A DNA stretch of 26,469 nt, taken from the NCBI GenBank assembly GCA_015680685.1, contig MNCI01037935.1, forward strand, positions 166,969 through 193,437, in the 5' to 3' direction. Numbering within the stretch: position 1 is the stretch's first letter; each line of letters opens with the position of its first letter. The notes beneath the pieces are model-generated. The model saw only the letters and a program-made list of their open reading frames with translations. It ran no database searches and was not told where the DNA came from. Positions 9,701 through 18,829 of this stretch are shown here, piece after piece. A program made the position numbers and the translations under genes. Source of the DNA: Gnetum montanum (Eukaryota; Streptophyta; Gnetopsida; Gnetales; Gnetaceae).

Positions 9701-10447
9701 TGTAGTACCCCATCTTGGTCTATAAATATAGACATTATGATGGTAGAAATTAGTTAGTTCTTAGTTAAGATAGATAGGTTTTGTTAGTTTTCTTTTGTGA
9801 TAGTTAGCAAGTATTTGTAGTGTATATGCAGTGTTGATTTTTGTACTCCTTATTTAAGTGATTATGCCTTGATGTTGCCATGTTCCCATTCTTGAATTGT
9901 GCCATTGTGTAGCAAAGATGGTATCTATTCATAACAAGTATTATAATTATTATAATAGAACCTGAAAGGGTAAGCTATAATTAAGACTAGAAGGGGTGTA
10001 TTGTAGTAACAAGCATGTTTCTTGAAGTAACCTTTATGGGTTTGACATAAGGAATTTATACCTAGGCATTAGAGGTTGTATTAGCATGGAGTTGTGGAGC
10101 TAGTAAAGGTGAGTAATAGGTGTTGGGTGAAGTGGAATAGGAAGAGGACTAGCCATCCCTTTTGGTCAGTGATAGGCCTAACCATGGTGGTAGTGTTTCA
10201 TAGCCTCTAAGGGATAGGTTCTGAAAGAATAATATCCCAAGAAACTCTTAGAGCATGACCTAGATATTTTATTTTATATTAATAAAGCATTCTTTTCTCT
10301 TTTCTTCTAGATTTTTCTTGTTATTTTCTTTATGCATAATATTGAATGTTACATATATTTGATATTGCCACATTATCTTCTTACGCCTAATGTATAATAT
10401 AATATATTTTTGATGTTTTCCACAACATTAGGGAATGGGATGTTACA
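9701..10447 (+). mobile_element. LTR A1 (gypsy, initiator-Met primer type)
   Basis: The right end TGTTACA at 10441-10447 is directly followed by a primer site. From about 10030 to 10447 it aligns with LTR A2 (10640-10684 plus 18235-18595): shared blocks include CCATGGTGG near 10182 and GCCTCTAAGG near 10204. A TATAAATA lies at 9721-9728. The left edge is uncertain: TGTAGTACCCCAT at 9701 resembles the A2 start TGTAATGTCCCAT, but that leaves almost no U3 before the TATA, so the true start may be as far left as about 9550. Confidence 0.6.
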
Positions 10448-10449
10448 TT

Positions 10450-10461
10450 TGGTATTGGAGC
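10450..10461 (+). promoter_or_regulatory. Primer-binding site of element A1
   Basis: TGGTATTGGAGC, two bases after the LTR end, against the plant initiator-Met primer site TGGTATCAGAGC: two differences, both transitions (C to T and A to G). Only about 70 bp of leader follows before LTR A2 begins, so A2 inserted into the A1 leader. Confidence 0.7.
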
Positions 10462-10530
10462 AAACCATGACCCAAGTGCTATTCAGAATTAATGTTTAAC
10501 TATAATCCGATGACAAACCATGTAGGTAGG

Positions 10531-10684
10531 TGTAATGTCCCATCCCTTGTTAAGGGTGGAAAAAATTGTAAATAATGTAATTAACCTTCAAATGAAGGAG
10601 TACCTCATTATAAAGGTTTATGATTATTCATGTATCCCTTGGCAAAGGGTTTGACTTATGCCATTTAAGGATGAGGTTAGAGGT
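10531..10684 (+). mobile_element. LTR A2, left part (split by element B)
   Basis: Begins TGTAATGTCCCATCCC and is broken at GAGGT (10680-10684) by element B; it resumes at 18235. Joining the two flanks and counting the duplicated GAGGT once gives continuity with LTR A1 around 10066-10090. The left-most 100 bp does not align clearly with A1. Confidence 0.65.
10680..10684. repeat. Target-site duplication of element B, left copy
   Basis: GAGGT directly before the TG of the left LTR. The identical GAGGT follows the CA of the right LTR at 18235-18239. Confidence 0.9.
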
Positions 10685-11024
10685 TGAAACACCACAAAAA
10701 CTTGGGTCTCAGAATCACAACTACAAATTTGGCTAAGTGTCAAAATGGTGGCACTTTGCCTAAATTTTTCCAAGGTGTTGGGTGTAGTCAGCTCCAACTG
10801 CCTATGTGTAGCGTAGCACCATGTCACACTATGAAACGTAGCATAGTAGTGAGCACAACGTGGCATAGTTTTCAAGCTATGCAGCATAACACAGCGTAGC
10901 AAAATTGACACTGCAAGTGTCTTGTGTCCCACACGTAACATGGGATGAGCATAACAGACAGCGTGGTCCCACCCATCGCATTTCCATGTGGCATCTAATC
11001 TGCATTTTGGACTAACCCTAGCCC

Positions 11025-11032
11025 TATAAATA
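11025..11032 (+). promoter_or_regulatory. TATA box of element B left LTR
   Basis: TATAAATA in the context GCCCTATAAATAGCCC, preserved in the right LTR at 17325-17332. Transcription would start near 11055-11060, where the minisatellite begins. Confidence 0.7.
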
Positions 11033-11056
11033 GCCCTAGAACCCCAATGTTATAGT

Positions 11057-11345
11057 AGTTGGCATTCCCCAATAGTTGGCATTCCCCAACAGTTGGTGTT
11101 CCTTGACTATTGGCATTCCCCAATGGTTAGCATTCCTTGACTATTGGCATTCGCCAATAGTTGCCATTCCTTGACTATTGGCATACCCCAACAATTGGCA
11201 TTCCTTGACTGTTGGCATTCCCCAATGGTTAGCATTCCTTGACTATTGGAATTCCCCAACAGTTGACATTCCTTGACTGTTGGCATTCCCCAGTAGTTAG
11301 CATTCCTTGACTGTTGGCATTCCCAAGTGGTTGGCATTTCTTGGA
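11057..11345 (+). repeat. 17-bp minisatellite in the left LTR of B, 17 units
   Basis: Seventeen consecutive 17-bp units alternating between two types, TTGGCATTCCCCAACAG-like and TTAGCATTCCTTGACTG-like, giving a 34-bp higher-order period. It begins 25 bp after the TATA box and so occupies the very 5' end of the predicted transcript. The right LTR has 14 units in the same place. Confidence 0.92.
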
Positions 11346-11991
11346 CATGAGAATTTTTAAGCATAGAGCTTTCGGCAGTTAGGGGGAAGGGATAAGAAGA
11401 TTGGCAAGTAGAAGAGGATGAGCGATGAATCTCAGCATTGGAGTCTGCCAAATCTCTCTCCCACTCCAGCTTAGTAGCTCTCAGTCTGGCAAGCATCAGC
11501 TTATTTGTGCCTACCCGCACTGCATCTGTAGCATCCTAGGAGCTATGATTATATAGTTCCTTTGCTCAGCTGTGCTTGTCTAACACTACACACTTGTTGT
11601 ACACATCCATCATTCAAATAAAAATTAGATCCCTCAATTTTGGGGTAGTGCATCTCCTTACCCAAACTCTCATTCTATTTTACTATAGCGTATATGTTGC
11701 ATCTTTGTATATTCATTTATGTTTATTATTTAGGTTACATACTTTGATACTTTTTTGTTGTTGTGAGTGCTACATTCTCTTTCATTCCAACCTCCGCACA
11801 TTACATTCTAAAATTACTATTTACAAAAAATTATTGGACACAGCATAAGTCCCTGTCTAATCGACCAGACCATTCAGGGCACCTTGTTTCCATTTTCTCT
11901 AGCATGGCCCTCACACGGGTTCGGAGTTAGGCTGTGTGCCTGATAACCTCTTGGTGTTCTAGCAACCAATGTTTTCAGATGCTACAGGTTT

Positions 11992-12009
11992 TGGCACTAG
12001 AAGGAGGGC
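11992..12009 (+). promoter_or_regulatory. Probable primer-binding site of element B
   Basis: TGGCACTAGAAGGAGGGC starts five bases after the LTR end. It begins with TGG (complement of CCA), and its complement continues as a T-loop-like TTCAAGC, so it reads like the complement of a tRNA 3' end. I cannot name the tRNA with certainty. Confidence 0.6.
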
Positions 12010-12339
12010 TTGAACCATTTATGTCAACATTTTTAAAGAGCACTTGTTCAAAACTCTAGATGTTCTAGAGAGCATAACAAGTTCTCAGAGCGTAGTAAGC
12101 TCCAGCATAGCAAGCTTGACAAGCTATAGTGTAGCAAGCTCCAGTGTAGCAAGTGCAATGCCAGAGTTGGCTATTTTTAGCAGTTTTCACACTTAGCATT
12201 TTTTCTACATTTTCATAATTAGAATTTTTTTGCATTTTTATACTTAGCCATTTTCCTGGTAGTAGCAAATTTAGCTTTTTTTTTTGTAGTTTTCAGAGTT
12301 AGCCATTTTTTGTAAATAGAAACTTTCACAACCTAATCT
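12010..12339 (+). other. Untranslated leader of element B
   Basis: Lies between the primer site and the first gag ATG. It contains GTAGCAAGCTCCAG-type short repeats (about 12080-12150) and T-rich repeats with the core TTAGCATTTTT or TTAGCCATTTT (about 12177-12315). No coding potential. Confidence 0.5.
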
Positions 12340-14170
12340 ATGAATATGAATCTAGATCAACCTTCCACATCGATGTCTAACATGTTTGATACCATAATCC
12401 AACCAAAGAGAGTCGTAGTAAGCCATGAACAATACAATTTTGTTTGTGCCAAAATCCAAGCAGGGCTACCAGTGGATTACCTTGATTTGGAAGCAAAATA
12501 GGACTACGAACGAGTCCATCGAAATGGATGAGAGTACAACCCCTCATTGTTTGACATAATCCCACTCACGAAGTCCTACCACCAGTTGTTGTCTCAACTT
12601 ATCTATGCAAACAAGCATGATACAAGGACAACCTACAAGGAAGCCCACAAAAGGAAGAAGATGATTTCGAGGCCCACTTCAAGCATAAGAGCCCCCTCTA
12701 CACTGTCTTCCAATGACCATTCCTTAGTATAGTCCTTTCTCAGTTCAGTCCACCCATCCTCTTTCAGATGGTAACCATGTCAATTTAGCCTTTCTCGCAA
12801 GCAACTAATGCATTTTCCCAACACTATGCTCATATAGGGGCCACCTCCTAGCCCCAAAAAACTTAGGCATCCTACATCCTGCCTATCTTGTTGGCATTTA
12901 TGATGTTCGTCCAACCCACTTGTGTGTGGCCCACCTTGGTCATAACACCCATTCCTCAGCCAACATATCAACTACAACCATTTGCTACAATGTTAAACTA
13001 GCAACAACCATCCGCTACGACGTTAAATTGGCAACAACTGTCTGCTCTGATGTTAAATTGGAAAACTACATAACCAACAATTCGATCCTATATTATGCAA
13101 CCAACCCAAGCCCAGCCAATGCAACTAGCTGGCACATCCCCAAGCTTGGATTAAGCATTCCAGCTGATCCAAAGCTTGATGAAGGAGATCAATCGACTCA
13201 AGGCTACCTCCTCTGACACCGTCAAGGTGGTGGACTTCTACTGAGATGACCCCATAAGTCTTACGGTACCATCCCTAACTCTTCCAAGTGGGGTCCAACT
13301 GCCTCAATTCACCAAGTATAATGGTGAAGGAGACCCCAATGCATACTTGGTCACATTTCAATCTGAGTGCCTACTCCTTCAAGCTTGGCCACAAGCCATC
13401 ATGCACATGTTCCCCATATCACTCACTAGCAAGGCCTTAGACTGGTATTGCACACTATCCAAGGCCTTGATCTCCTCTTTGGAGGATCTCATAAGCTAGT
13501 TTGTGACATGCTTTAGGTACAACCTAAAGCTTAAAGAAACCCTTGACCAACTCATGCAGGTTAAGTAGGGGCCTCTAGAACCTGTGCCAAAATTCCTCCA
13601 ACGTTGGAATGTTGCATTGAGTGAAATGTATGAACCGCTAGTGGAGGCACATCTACTGGCCATCTTCAAAGGTGTATTAAATGATTTCATTAAGTCCAAA
13701 CTGTATTATATAGCCCCAAAGTCTCTTAGCCAAGCATTTTCCCAAGAAAAAGACATAGAGGAAGTAGCACAAGCTAGCAATGACCCAACTTATGTGGCCT
13801 ACAGAAACCAACATTCTTGCAAGGAAAACAAAATAGTAGCAATAGTGGTCACAAGCACAAAAGCAACCAACTAGGGCCCAACAGCTAAGTAGCCCAAGGC
13901 CCTAATTGACAAAATTACCAACTCTAGTGCCAACTCACCTACATCAGCAGGGACCACCCCAAGGCCCAACTTTCAACGCAAGGACCACTCAAAGTATACA
14001 CCACTACTAATGGAACCCTCTGAACTTCTAGAGTAACTCTTGAAAGCTGGAAAAATCCAACACAAACATGTATCAGTGATTACCCACCAAAAACATGATA
14101 GGTACAACGAACTACTAAGGAGCCCCACATTAGCAGTACCAAATGAGCCCCTGATCCCACAACAAACATA
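12340..14170 (+). pseudogene. Gag relic of element B (Tat-like)
   Basis: Gag remains in two frames. The N-terminal part begins at the ATG at 12340 and is readable with two stops to 12732. After a disordered, repeat-bearing stretch (12733-13178) the core runs in another frame from 13179 to about 14170. The core has the Retrotrans_gag signature: LPQFTKYNGEGDPNAYL at about 13300, MHMFPISLTSKALDWY at about 13400, and a KFLQRWN segment at about 13590. The tail motif HSKYTPLLMEPSELLE (about 13990) is typical of Tat Gag C-termini. Six of the seven stops in the core frame are TAG or TAA. No zinc knuckle could be read. The protein would have been the particle protein. Confidence 0.75.
12968..13070 (+). 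repeat. 30-bp tandem repeat inside the Gag relic of B
   Basis: Three units of about 30 bp with core CTACGACGTTAAACTAGCAA. The same core recurs in the 15471-15690 array 2.5 kb downstream, so one array may have been copied from the other. It coincides with the frameshifted, unreadable middle of gag. Confidence 0.65.
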
Positions 14171-14209
14171 ACGGCTAATGACAAGGACTTTGTAGCTGCA
14201 CTAACCTAG

Positions 14210-15100
14210 GTGAAACAAATGCTCAAGCAAAAGAACGCAACGTTGAGCTTGTACAACCTAGTCATGACTTCATTTGCCCACTGCCAAGTATTGGCCCGAA
14301 TCTTGGCATCCATTCCTATTACGGAGGACATCCCTACAGATGAAGCATTCATCCGTGCAACAATGTTGCCCCCTACACCCCAGGAATTGGGTTCAACATC
14401 TCTAGCCTTTCACAACAATGCAGTCAAAGTCAACCTCGAATGAGGGAAGGTCACTAAAGCTCCACTATCCATTAGCATACGTGTTGGGTAGTGTACCATT
14501 CACAAAGTGCATGTTGATGATGGTTTAGCAACAAACATAGTCCTGTACTTCATCATTGACAAGCTAGGCCTTGTGGACAAAATCAGGCCAACCAAAACCA
14601 CATGTCTAAAATCCTTCAATGGATCATGTGTCATAGTCAGGGGTACAATCAACTTAGCCTTCATGGTAGGAGAGCAAATCCTCACTAGTGCATATTTCAC
14701 TATCATAGAGGAGATGCCAGGTTTCAACATTATTCTAGGTAGGCCTTGGCTAGCCCAACTAAGGGCCATCTCCTCTCCCATCCACCAATAAATCCACCTT
14801 CCATACGAAGGTGGTCAAGTTATCATCCATGGTGATAATGCCTCCTCTTTGACTATCCATGACATAGACATGGCGCAAGTTTCAAAAGAGGAGTTTCTTG
14901 GTGGTACACCTATGGAAACCAACGCAACGCCTAAGGCTAACACACCCGAACAAGTGGTTGAAGCCAACAGCCTCCTATAGGATCCTAAGCCTTGCACACC
15001 CACTAATCCACACCTGATTAGGAAGCAACTACATTATCAAGACTTTTCCTTGGCCAAAAACACATTAAGCACCAGCTCACCCCTTGCCTCCATTGGCCAT
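14210..15100 (+). pseudogene. Aspartic protease relic of element B
   Basis: One frame carries the end of the Gag-Pro linker (TPQELGSTSLAFHNNAVKV at about 14378) and a retropepsin-like domain from about 14450 to 14790. The active-site region reads HKVHVDDGLATN at 14501-14536, where D-S/T-G or D-G-G is usual, and the domain ends with the characteristic NIILGRPWL at about 14728. Stops at 14444, 14489 and 14789. Downstream, PYEGGQVIIHGDNA is like the spacer that precedes RT in Tat polyproteins, but the frame decays by about 15100 and RT never begins. The enzyme would have cut Gag-Pro during particle maturation. Confidence 0.7.
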
Positions 15101-15470
15101 GCATTTTTGGTTTTTTTTTGGGTTGCATTTGTTCATGCATTTACATTTCACCTACTTACCTAGTTTACATAGTACTTTTCTTTGTTTCCGCATTTTTACT
15201 TGGTTCACACATCCATCTACTTAGTTTATGTCTTACATTTGAAAAACAACAAAAACATATGGTCTGAAAAGGCCTTAAACTAGCCTACGTTGTGGAACAA
15301 CCTAAAACTATCACTTTTTACATTACTTTTCTTTCATTTGTACATTTTAACTCTATTTATGACAGGTGTTGCTTGATGTTGTTTTCTTTTTAGTTGATTT
15401 TTGTAGGATCTTGTAGGCACACAACATGACCATGCATGTAGCATCGCACCTTACACAAGCAAGGTAAGAA

Positions 15471-15690
15471 GTCCACTATGACTATAAACTAGCACAACTC
15501 GTCCTTAGGTCATGACATTAAACTGGCACAACAGCTTGTCCTTGGTTCATGACATTAAACTAGCACAACATCCACTATCCTCTACGACATTAAACTAGCA
15601 TCTAACAGTCTACTAGGACTATAAACTAGCACATCATGGTCTACCAGGACCTTAAATTATGTTCACAATCTACCAGGACTTTAAACTAGC
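15471..15690 (+). repeat. Degenerate tandem repeat in element B
   Basis: Six or seven units of about 31-40 bp built around RACWTTAAACTAGCACA plus TCTACYAGG. Spacing varies. The core matches the repeat inside the Gag relic at 12968-13070. Confidence 0.65.
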
Positions 15691-15696
15691 ATGTTG

Positions 15697-15832
15697 TTAA
15701 TCTTTTGGAGTGCTTGCCATCAGTGTAGCCTTGGGAGCACTCACATCATCATCGCCTCCCACCATTCTGGTGATCTTTTGGAGCACTTTCCATTAGTGTG
15801 GCCTTTAGAGGACTCACAACATCATCACCCTG
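15697..15832 (+). repeat. Two-copy direct repeat in element B
   Basis: A segment starting ATCTTTTGGAGTGCTTGCC at 15697 is repeated, diverged, from 15772 (ATCTTTTGGAGCACTTTCC). Both copies end with CATCATCRCC. Confidence 0.6.
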
Positions 15833-16849
15833 GCACTTTCACTGGCTTCCTAAGCACTTGCAACTGGCAAAACATTTGACACATTTGCAGTATCTTCACA
15901 CCTAGCACTTGTGACATCTTCACATTTAACATTTACATTAGAATTTCATGTTGTGTGGTTTTCTTGTCTTCTCGGAGTTGTGTTTTCAGGATGAAGCCTC
16001 AGAGGTGGTCGTGTAGAGATGCATCTCATTACAGCAGTAAGTCACCACATTGCTCTGATGTGCATGATTAGACTAGCTGAGCCACTAAAGAGTGCACCTC
16101 CTCCCTCATCCTTATTACAGTCTATGCACATTCACTCCATTATCCTAATAACCTCTCATCTCCCACATACTCATGATTATACATCCCTCGGATGCATACA
16201 CACTATGATGCACATGACATTCTCTTCGCATCAACTATAGAACCCATGGTTGATGTAATACAATTCATCCTATGGGATGCCTCTGTTGGCTGGTTAAGGC
16301 CCAAGAAAATGTAATGTGAATCATCCCTGGGAGAAAACATCTATTCTACATATGGAATGTGGTTGCATCAAAGAAAAGCCCATCTTCTTGATGGCCAACT
16401 TGTAGCTAACATTTAGTAGTAAGCTGAACCCCAAGAAGGTTCGCAAAAAAAAGGAGAATGGGGAAAAACACATCCCCAAGAAAATTGACAATTCTGTAGC
16501 TTCGTAACTAGCCTAGTCTTGGATCGACTTTGATGCTCTAATAAGCACTCTGATGAGAGGTTAACATTTTAGAGGTGAACCACTTCATGCCATGATCATT
16601 GTCAACCATGCTAAATCTACATCTTACATCATGATCCACTATTTTCATTTCATTCCCACAGTTCAAATTTTATCTCTCTAGCATTGCCTATACCCCTTGT
16701 CCCCTAGCATAACCCTATTTTCATAACACTCTTCAGCATGGTAAAATGACATCTGATCTTGTGCTGATGAGTGATGTTGGTGACATGTCTACTGTGGTGT
16801 TTTGTAATTCTTTGTCAACGTCTCTTAGGCCACTCCTCCAAACATCAAC

Positions 16850-16858
16850 AAAGAGGGG
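16850..16858 (+). promoter_or_regulatory. Polypurine tract of element B
   Basis: AAAGAGGGG, four bases before the TG of the right LTR: the expected plus-strand primer position. Confidence 0.7.
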
Positions 16859-16862
16859 CCAT

Positions 16863-18234
16863 TGAAACACCACAAAAATTTGGGTCTTAGCATCACAACT
16901 GCAAATTTGGCTAAGTGTCAAAACGGTGGCACTTTGCCCAAATTTTTCCAAAGTGTTGGATGTAGTCAACTCCAACTGCTAGATTTGCAAATTTTTTCTA
17001 AGTGTCAGAACGATGGCACTTTCTACACATATGTCACACTATGTAGCATAGCGTAGCGTAGCACCATGTCACGCTGTGTAGTGTAGCATAGCATAACACC
17101 ATGTCACACTGTATATAATAGCGCAACGTAGCATAGCAGCGAGCACAGTGTGGCATAGTTTTCAAGCTATGTAGCATAGCACAGTGTAGCCAGCTTAACA
17201 CTCCAAGCATCCCGTGTCCCGCACGTAACATGGGATGAGCATAGCAGACAGCGTGGTCCCACCCACCACATTGCCATGTGGCATCTAATCCACATTTTGG
17301 ACTAACCCCAGCCCTATAAATACCCTTGGAACCCCAATGTTTCAGTAGTTGGCATTCCTTGATTGTTGGCATTCCCCAACAATTGGTGTTCCTTGACTGT
17401 TGGCATTCCCCAACTGTTAGCATTCCTTGATTGTTGGCATTCCCCATCAGTTAGCATTCCTTGACTGTTGGCATTCCTTAACTATTGACATTCCCAAATG
17501 GTTATCATTCCTTGACTATTAGCATTCCCCAGCAGTTAGCATTCCTTGACTATTGGCATTCCCAAGTGGTTGGCATTCCTTGGATGTGAGCATTTTTAAG
17601 CACAAAGCTTTCAGTAGTTAGCTAAGGGGGGCAAGAATATTGGTGAGTAGAAGGGTNAGAAGAGGATGAGCAGTGAGTCTTAGCATTGGAGTCTCCCAAA
17701 TCTCTCTCCCACTCCAGCTTAGCAGCTCTTAGTCCAGCAAGCATCAACTTATTTGTGCCTACCCGCACCATGTCTGCAGCATCCCAGGAGCTATGACCAT
17801 ATAGTTCCTTTGCTCAGCTATGCTTGTCCAATGCTACACACTAGTTGTACACATCCATCATTCAAACAAGAATTAGATCCCATGATTTTGGGGTAGTGCA
17901 TCTCCTTACCCAAACTCTCATTCTATTTTACTATAGCGTATATGTTGCATCTTTGTATATTCATTTATGTTTATTATCTGGGTTACATACTTTGATACAT
18001 TTTTGTCGTTGTGAGTGCTACGTTCTCTTTCATTCCAACCTCTGCACATTATATTCTAAAATTACTATTTGCAAATGGTTATTAGACACCATGTAAGTCC
18101 TTGTCTGATAGACTAGACCATTCAGGGCACCCTATTTTCGTTTTCTCCAACACGACCCTCACATGGATTCAAGGATAGGTTGTGCACCTGATAACCTCTC
18201 GGTGTTCTAGCCACCGATGTTTTTGGACGCTACA
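16863..18234 (+). repeat. Right LTR of element B (1372 bp)
   Basis: Aligns with the left LTR from TGAAACACCAC to GACGCTACA. It differs by about 120 extra bp near 16980-17100 and by three fewer 17-bp units, a net +70 bp. Part of the extra sequence (16982-17024) is a second, diverged copy of the LTR's own 16903-16947. TATA box at 17325-17332. Contains the single n at 17657. Confidence 0.92.
17347..17584 (+). repeat. 17-bp minisatellite in the right LTR of B, 14 units
   Basis: Fourteen consecutive 17-bp units of the same two alternating types as the left LTR array. The last units before the flank (TTGGCATTCCCAAGT, then GGTTGGCATTCCTTGGA) match the left array; the arrays differ in the middle. 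Confidence 0.9.
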
Positions 18235-18595
18235 GAGGTCATGCTAGGCATGGAGTTTCGAAGCTGGGAAAGGCAAGTAATGGGAGCTAGGTAAAGTGGG
18301 ACAAAAAGGGACTGATCACCCCTTTGGCAGGATAACCTGACCATGGTGGCAGTGTCAGATTGCCTCTAAGGCTTAAGTGGCATAGGAAGACAAACCAAAG
18401 GGCATTACAATACTCTATTTTATTAATAAAATCTTTCTATTTTTCTTTGTTTCATTCTTTAGTATTAATTACTTATTTACAATTTAATTCATTTATTAAA
18501 TATTTATAATTATTTTAGTATACTATCTAAGGAAATAGTGAATGTAATAAATTAAGCATTCATATTTTTACAACATTTGGGAACAGGTTGTCACA
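18235..18595 (+). mobile_element. LTR A2, right part, with target-site duplication of B
   Basis: Opens with GAGGT (18235-18239), the right target duplication of element B, then continues LTR A2 to the end GTCACA at 18595. Alignment with LTR A1: GCATGGAGTT near 18247 against 10086, CCATGGTGGCAGTGT near 18339, GCCTCTAAGG near 18362, and a T- and A-rich tail. Confidence 0.8.
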
Positions 18596-18597
18596 TT

Positions 18598-18612
18598 TTG
18601 TATCAGAGAAAA
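18598..18612 (+). promoter_or_regulatory. Primer-binding site of element A2
   Basis: TTGTATCAGAGAAAA against TTGGTATCAGAGC: one base deleted and the final C lost, still clearly of the initiator-Met type. It marks 18613 onwards as A2 internal sequence, at least at first. Confidence 0.7.
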
Positions 18613-18829
18613 CCACAATTTAGGAGTCAAAGTGGAAGAAAAACTTTATTTTATTATTATTGAAGAACATAAGTACATTTAAGAAAAATAACAAAATAGA
18701 GGGAAATATTATTTTATTTTATTTTGGTAATCAAGGAGGAGTGAGAGGAAGTACATCTAAGTAAGATATAGAAAAGGAAGAATAGGAATAAGAAGTAGAA
18801 TGGAATAAATATAAGGAAGGAAACTATGA
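18613..18829 (+). other. Leader of element A2
   Basis: A- and G-rich sequence with TTTTATT repeats (18706-18725) and no coding potential, between the A2 primer site and the end of the minus-strand pseudogene. Confidence 0.45.

Larger units (their letters stand above)
10685..11986 (+). repeat. Left LTR of element B (1302 bp)
   Basis: Runs from TGAAACACCAC to GATGCTACA and aligns along its length with 16863-18234. Order: U3 with GTAGC/CATAGC-rich repeats (about 10806-10880), TATA box, 17-bp minisatellite, unique R-U5 with an AATAAA at 11617-11622. It lacks a stretch of about 120 bp found in the right LTR and has three more minisatellite units. Confidence 0.92.
15101..16849 (+). other. Non-coding 3' region of element B
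   Basis: Takes the place of RT, RNase H and integrase, none of which is visible. It begins with a T-rich stretch (15107-15400), then a tandem array (15471-15690) and a duplicated 57-bp segment (15697-15832). A purine-rich run at 16446-16476 may be a second, internal polypurine tract. Short frames here have no recognisable similarity. Confidence 0.6.
10685..18234 (+). mobile_element. Complete LTR retrotransposon B, non-autonomous
   Basis: A 7550-bp element with left LTR 10685-11986, primer site at 11992, Gag relic, protease relic, long non-coding 3' part, polypurine tract at 16850-16858 and right LTR 16863-18234. It is bracketed by GAGGT target duplications. Gag and protease look like the Tat/Retand group of Ty3/gypsy elements. 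No RT, RNase H or integrase motif exists between the protease and the right LTR, so it would have relied on enzymes from another element. All coding parts are broken by stops. One undetermined base (n) lies at 17657. Confidence 0.9.

Noticed and set aside
11107-11520. 137-codon minus-strand frame with repeated ECQQSRNAN-type residues, and a similar one at 17034-17447
   Set aside because: Both are read-through of the stop-poor 17-bp minisatellite in the B LTRs, not genes.
11576-11848. 90-codon frame, repeated at 17845-18096
   Set aside because: Lies in the R-U5 of both B LTRs; it is shared because the LTRs are copies and has no protein features.
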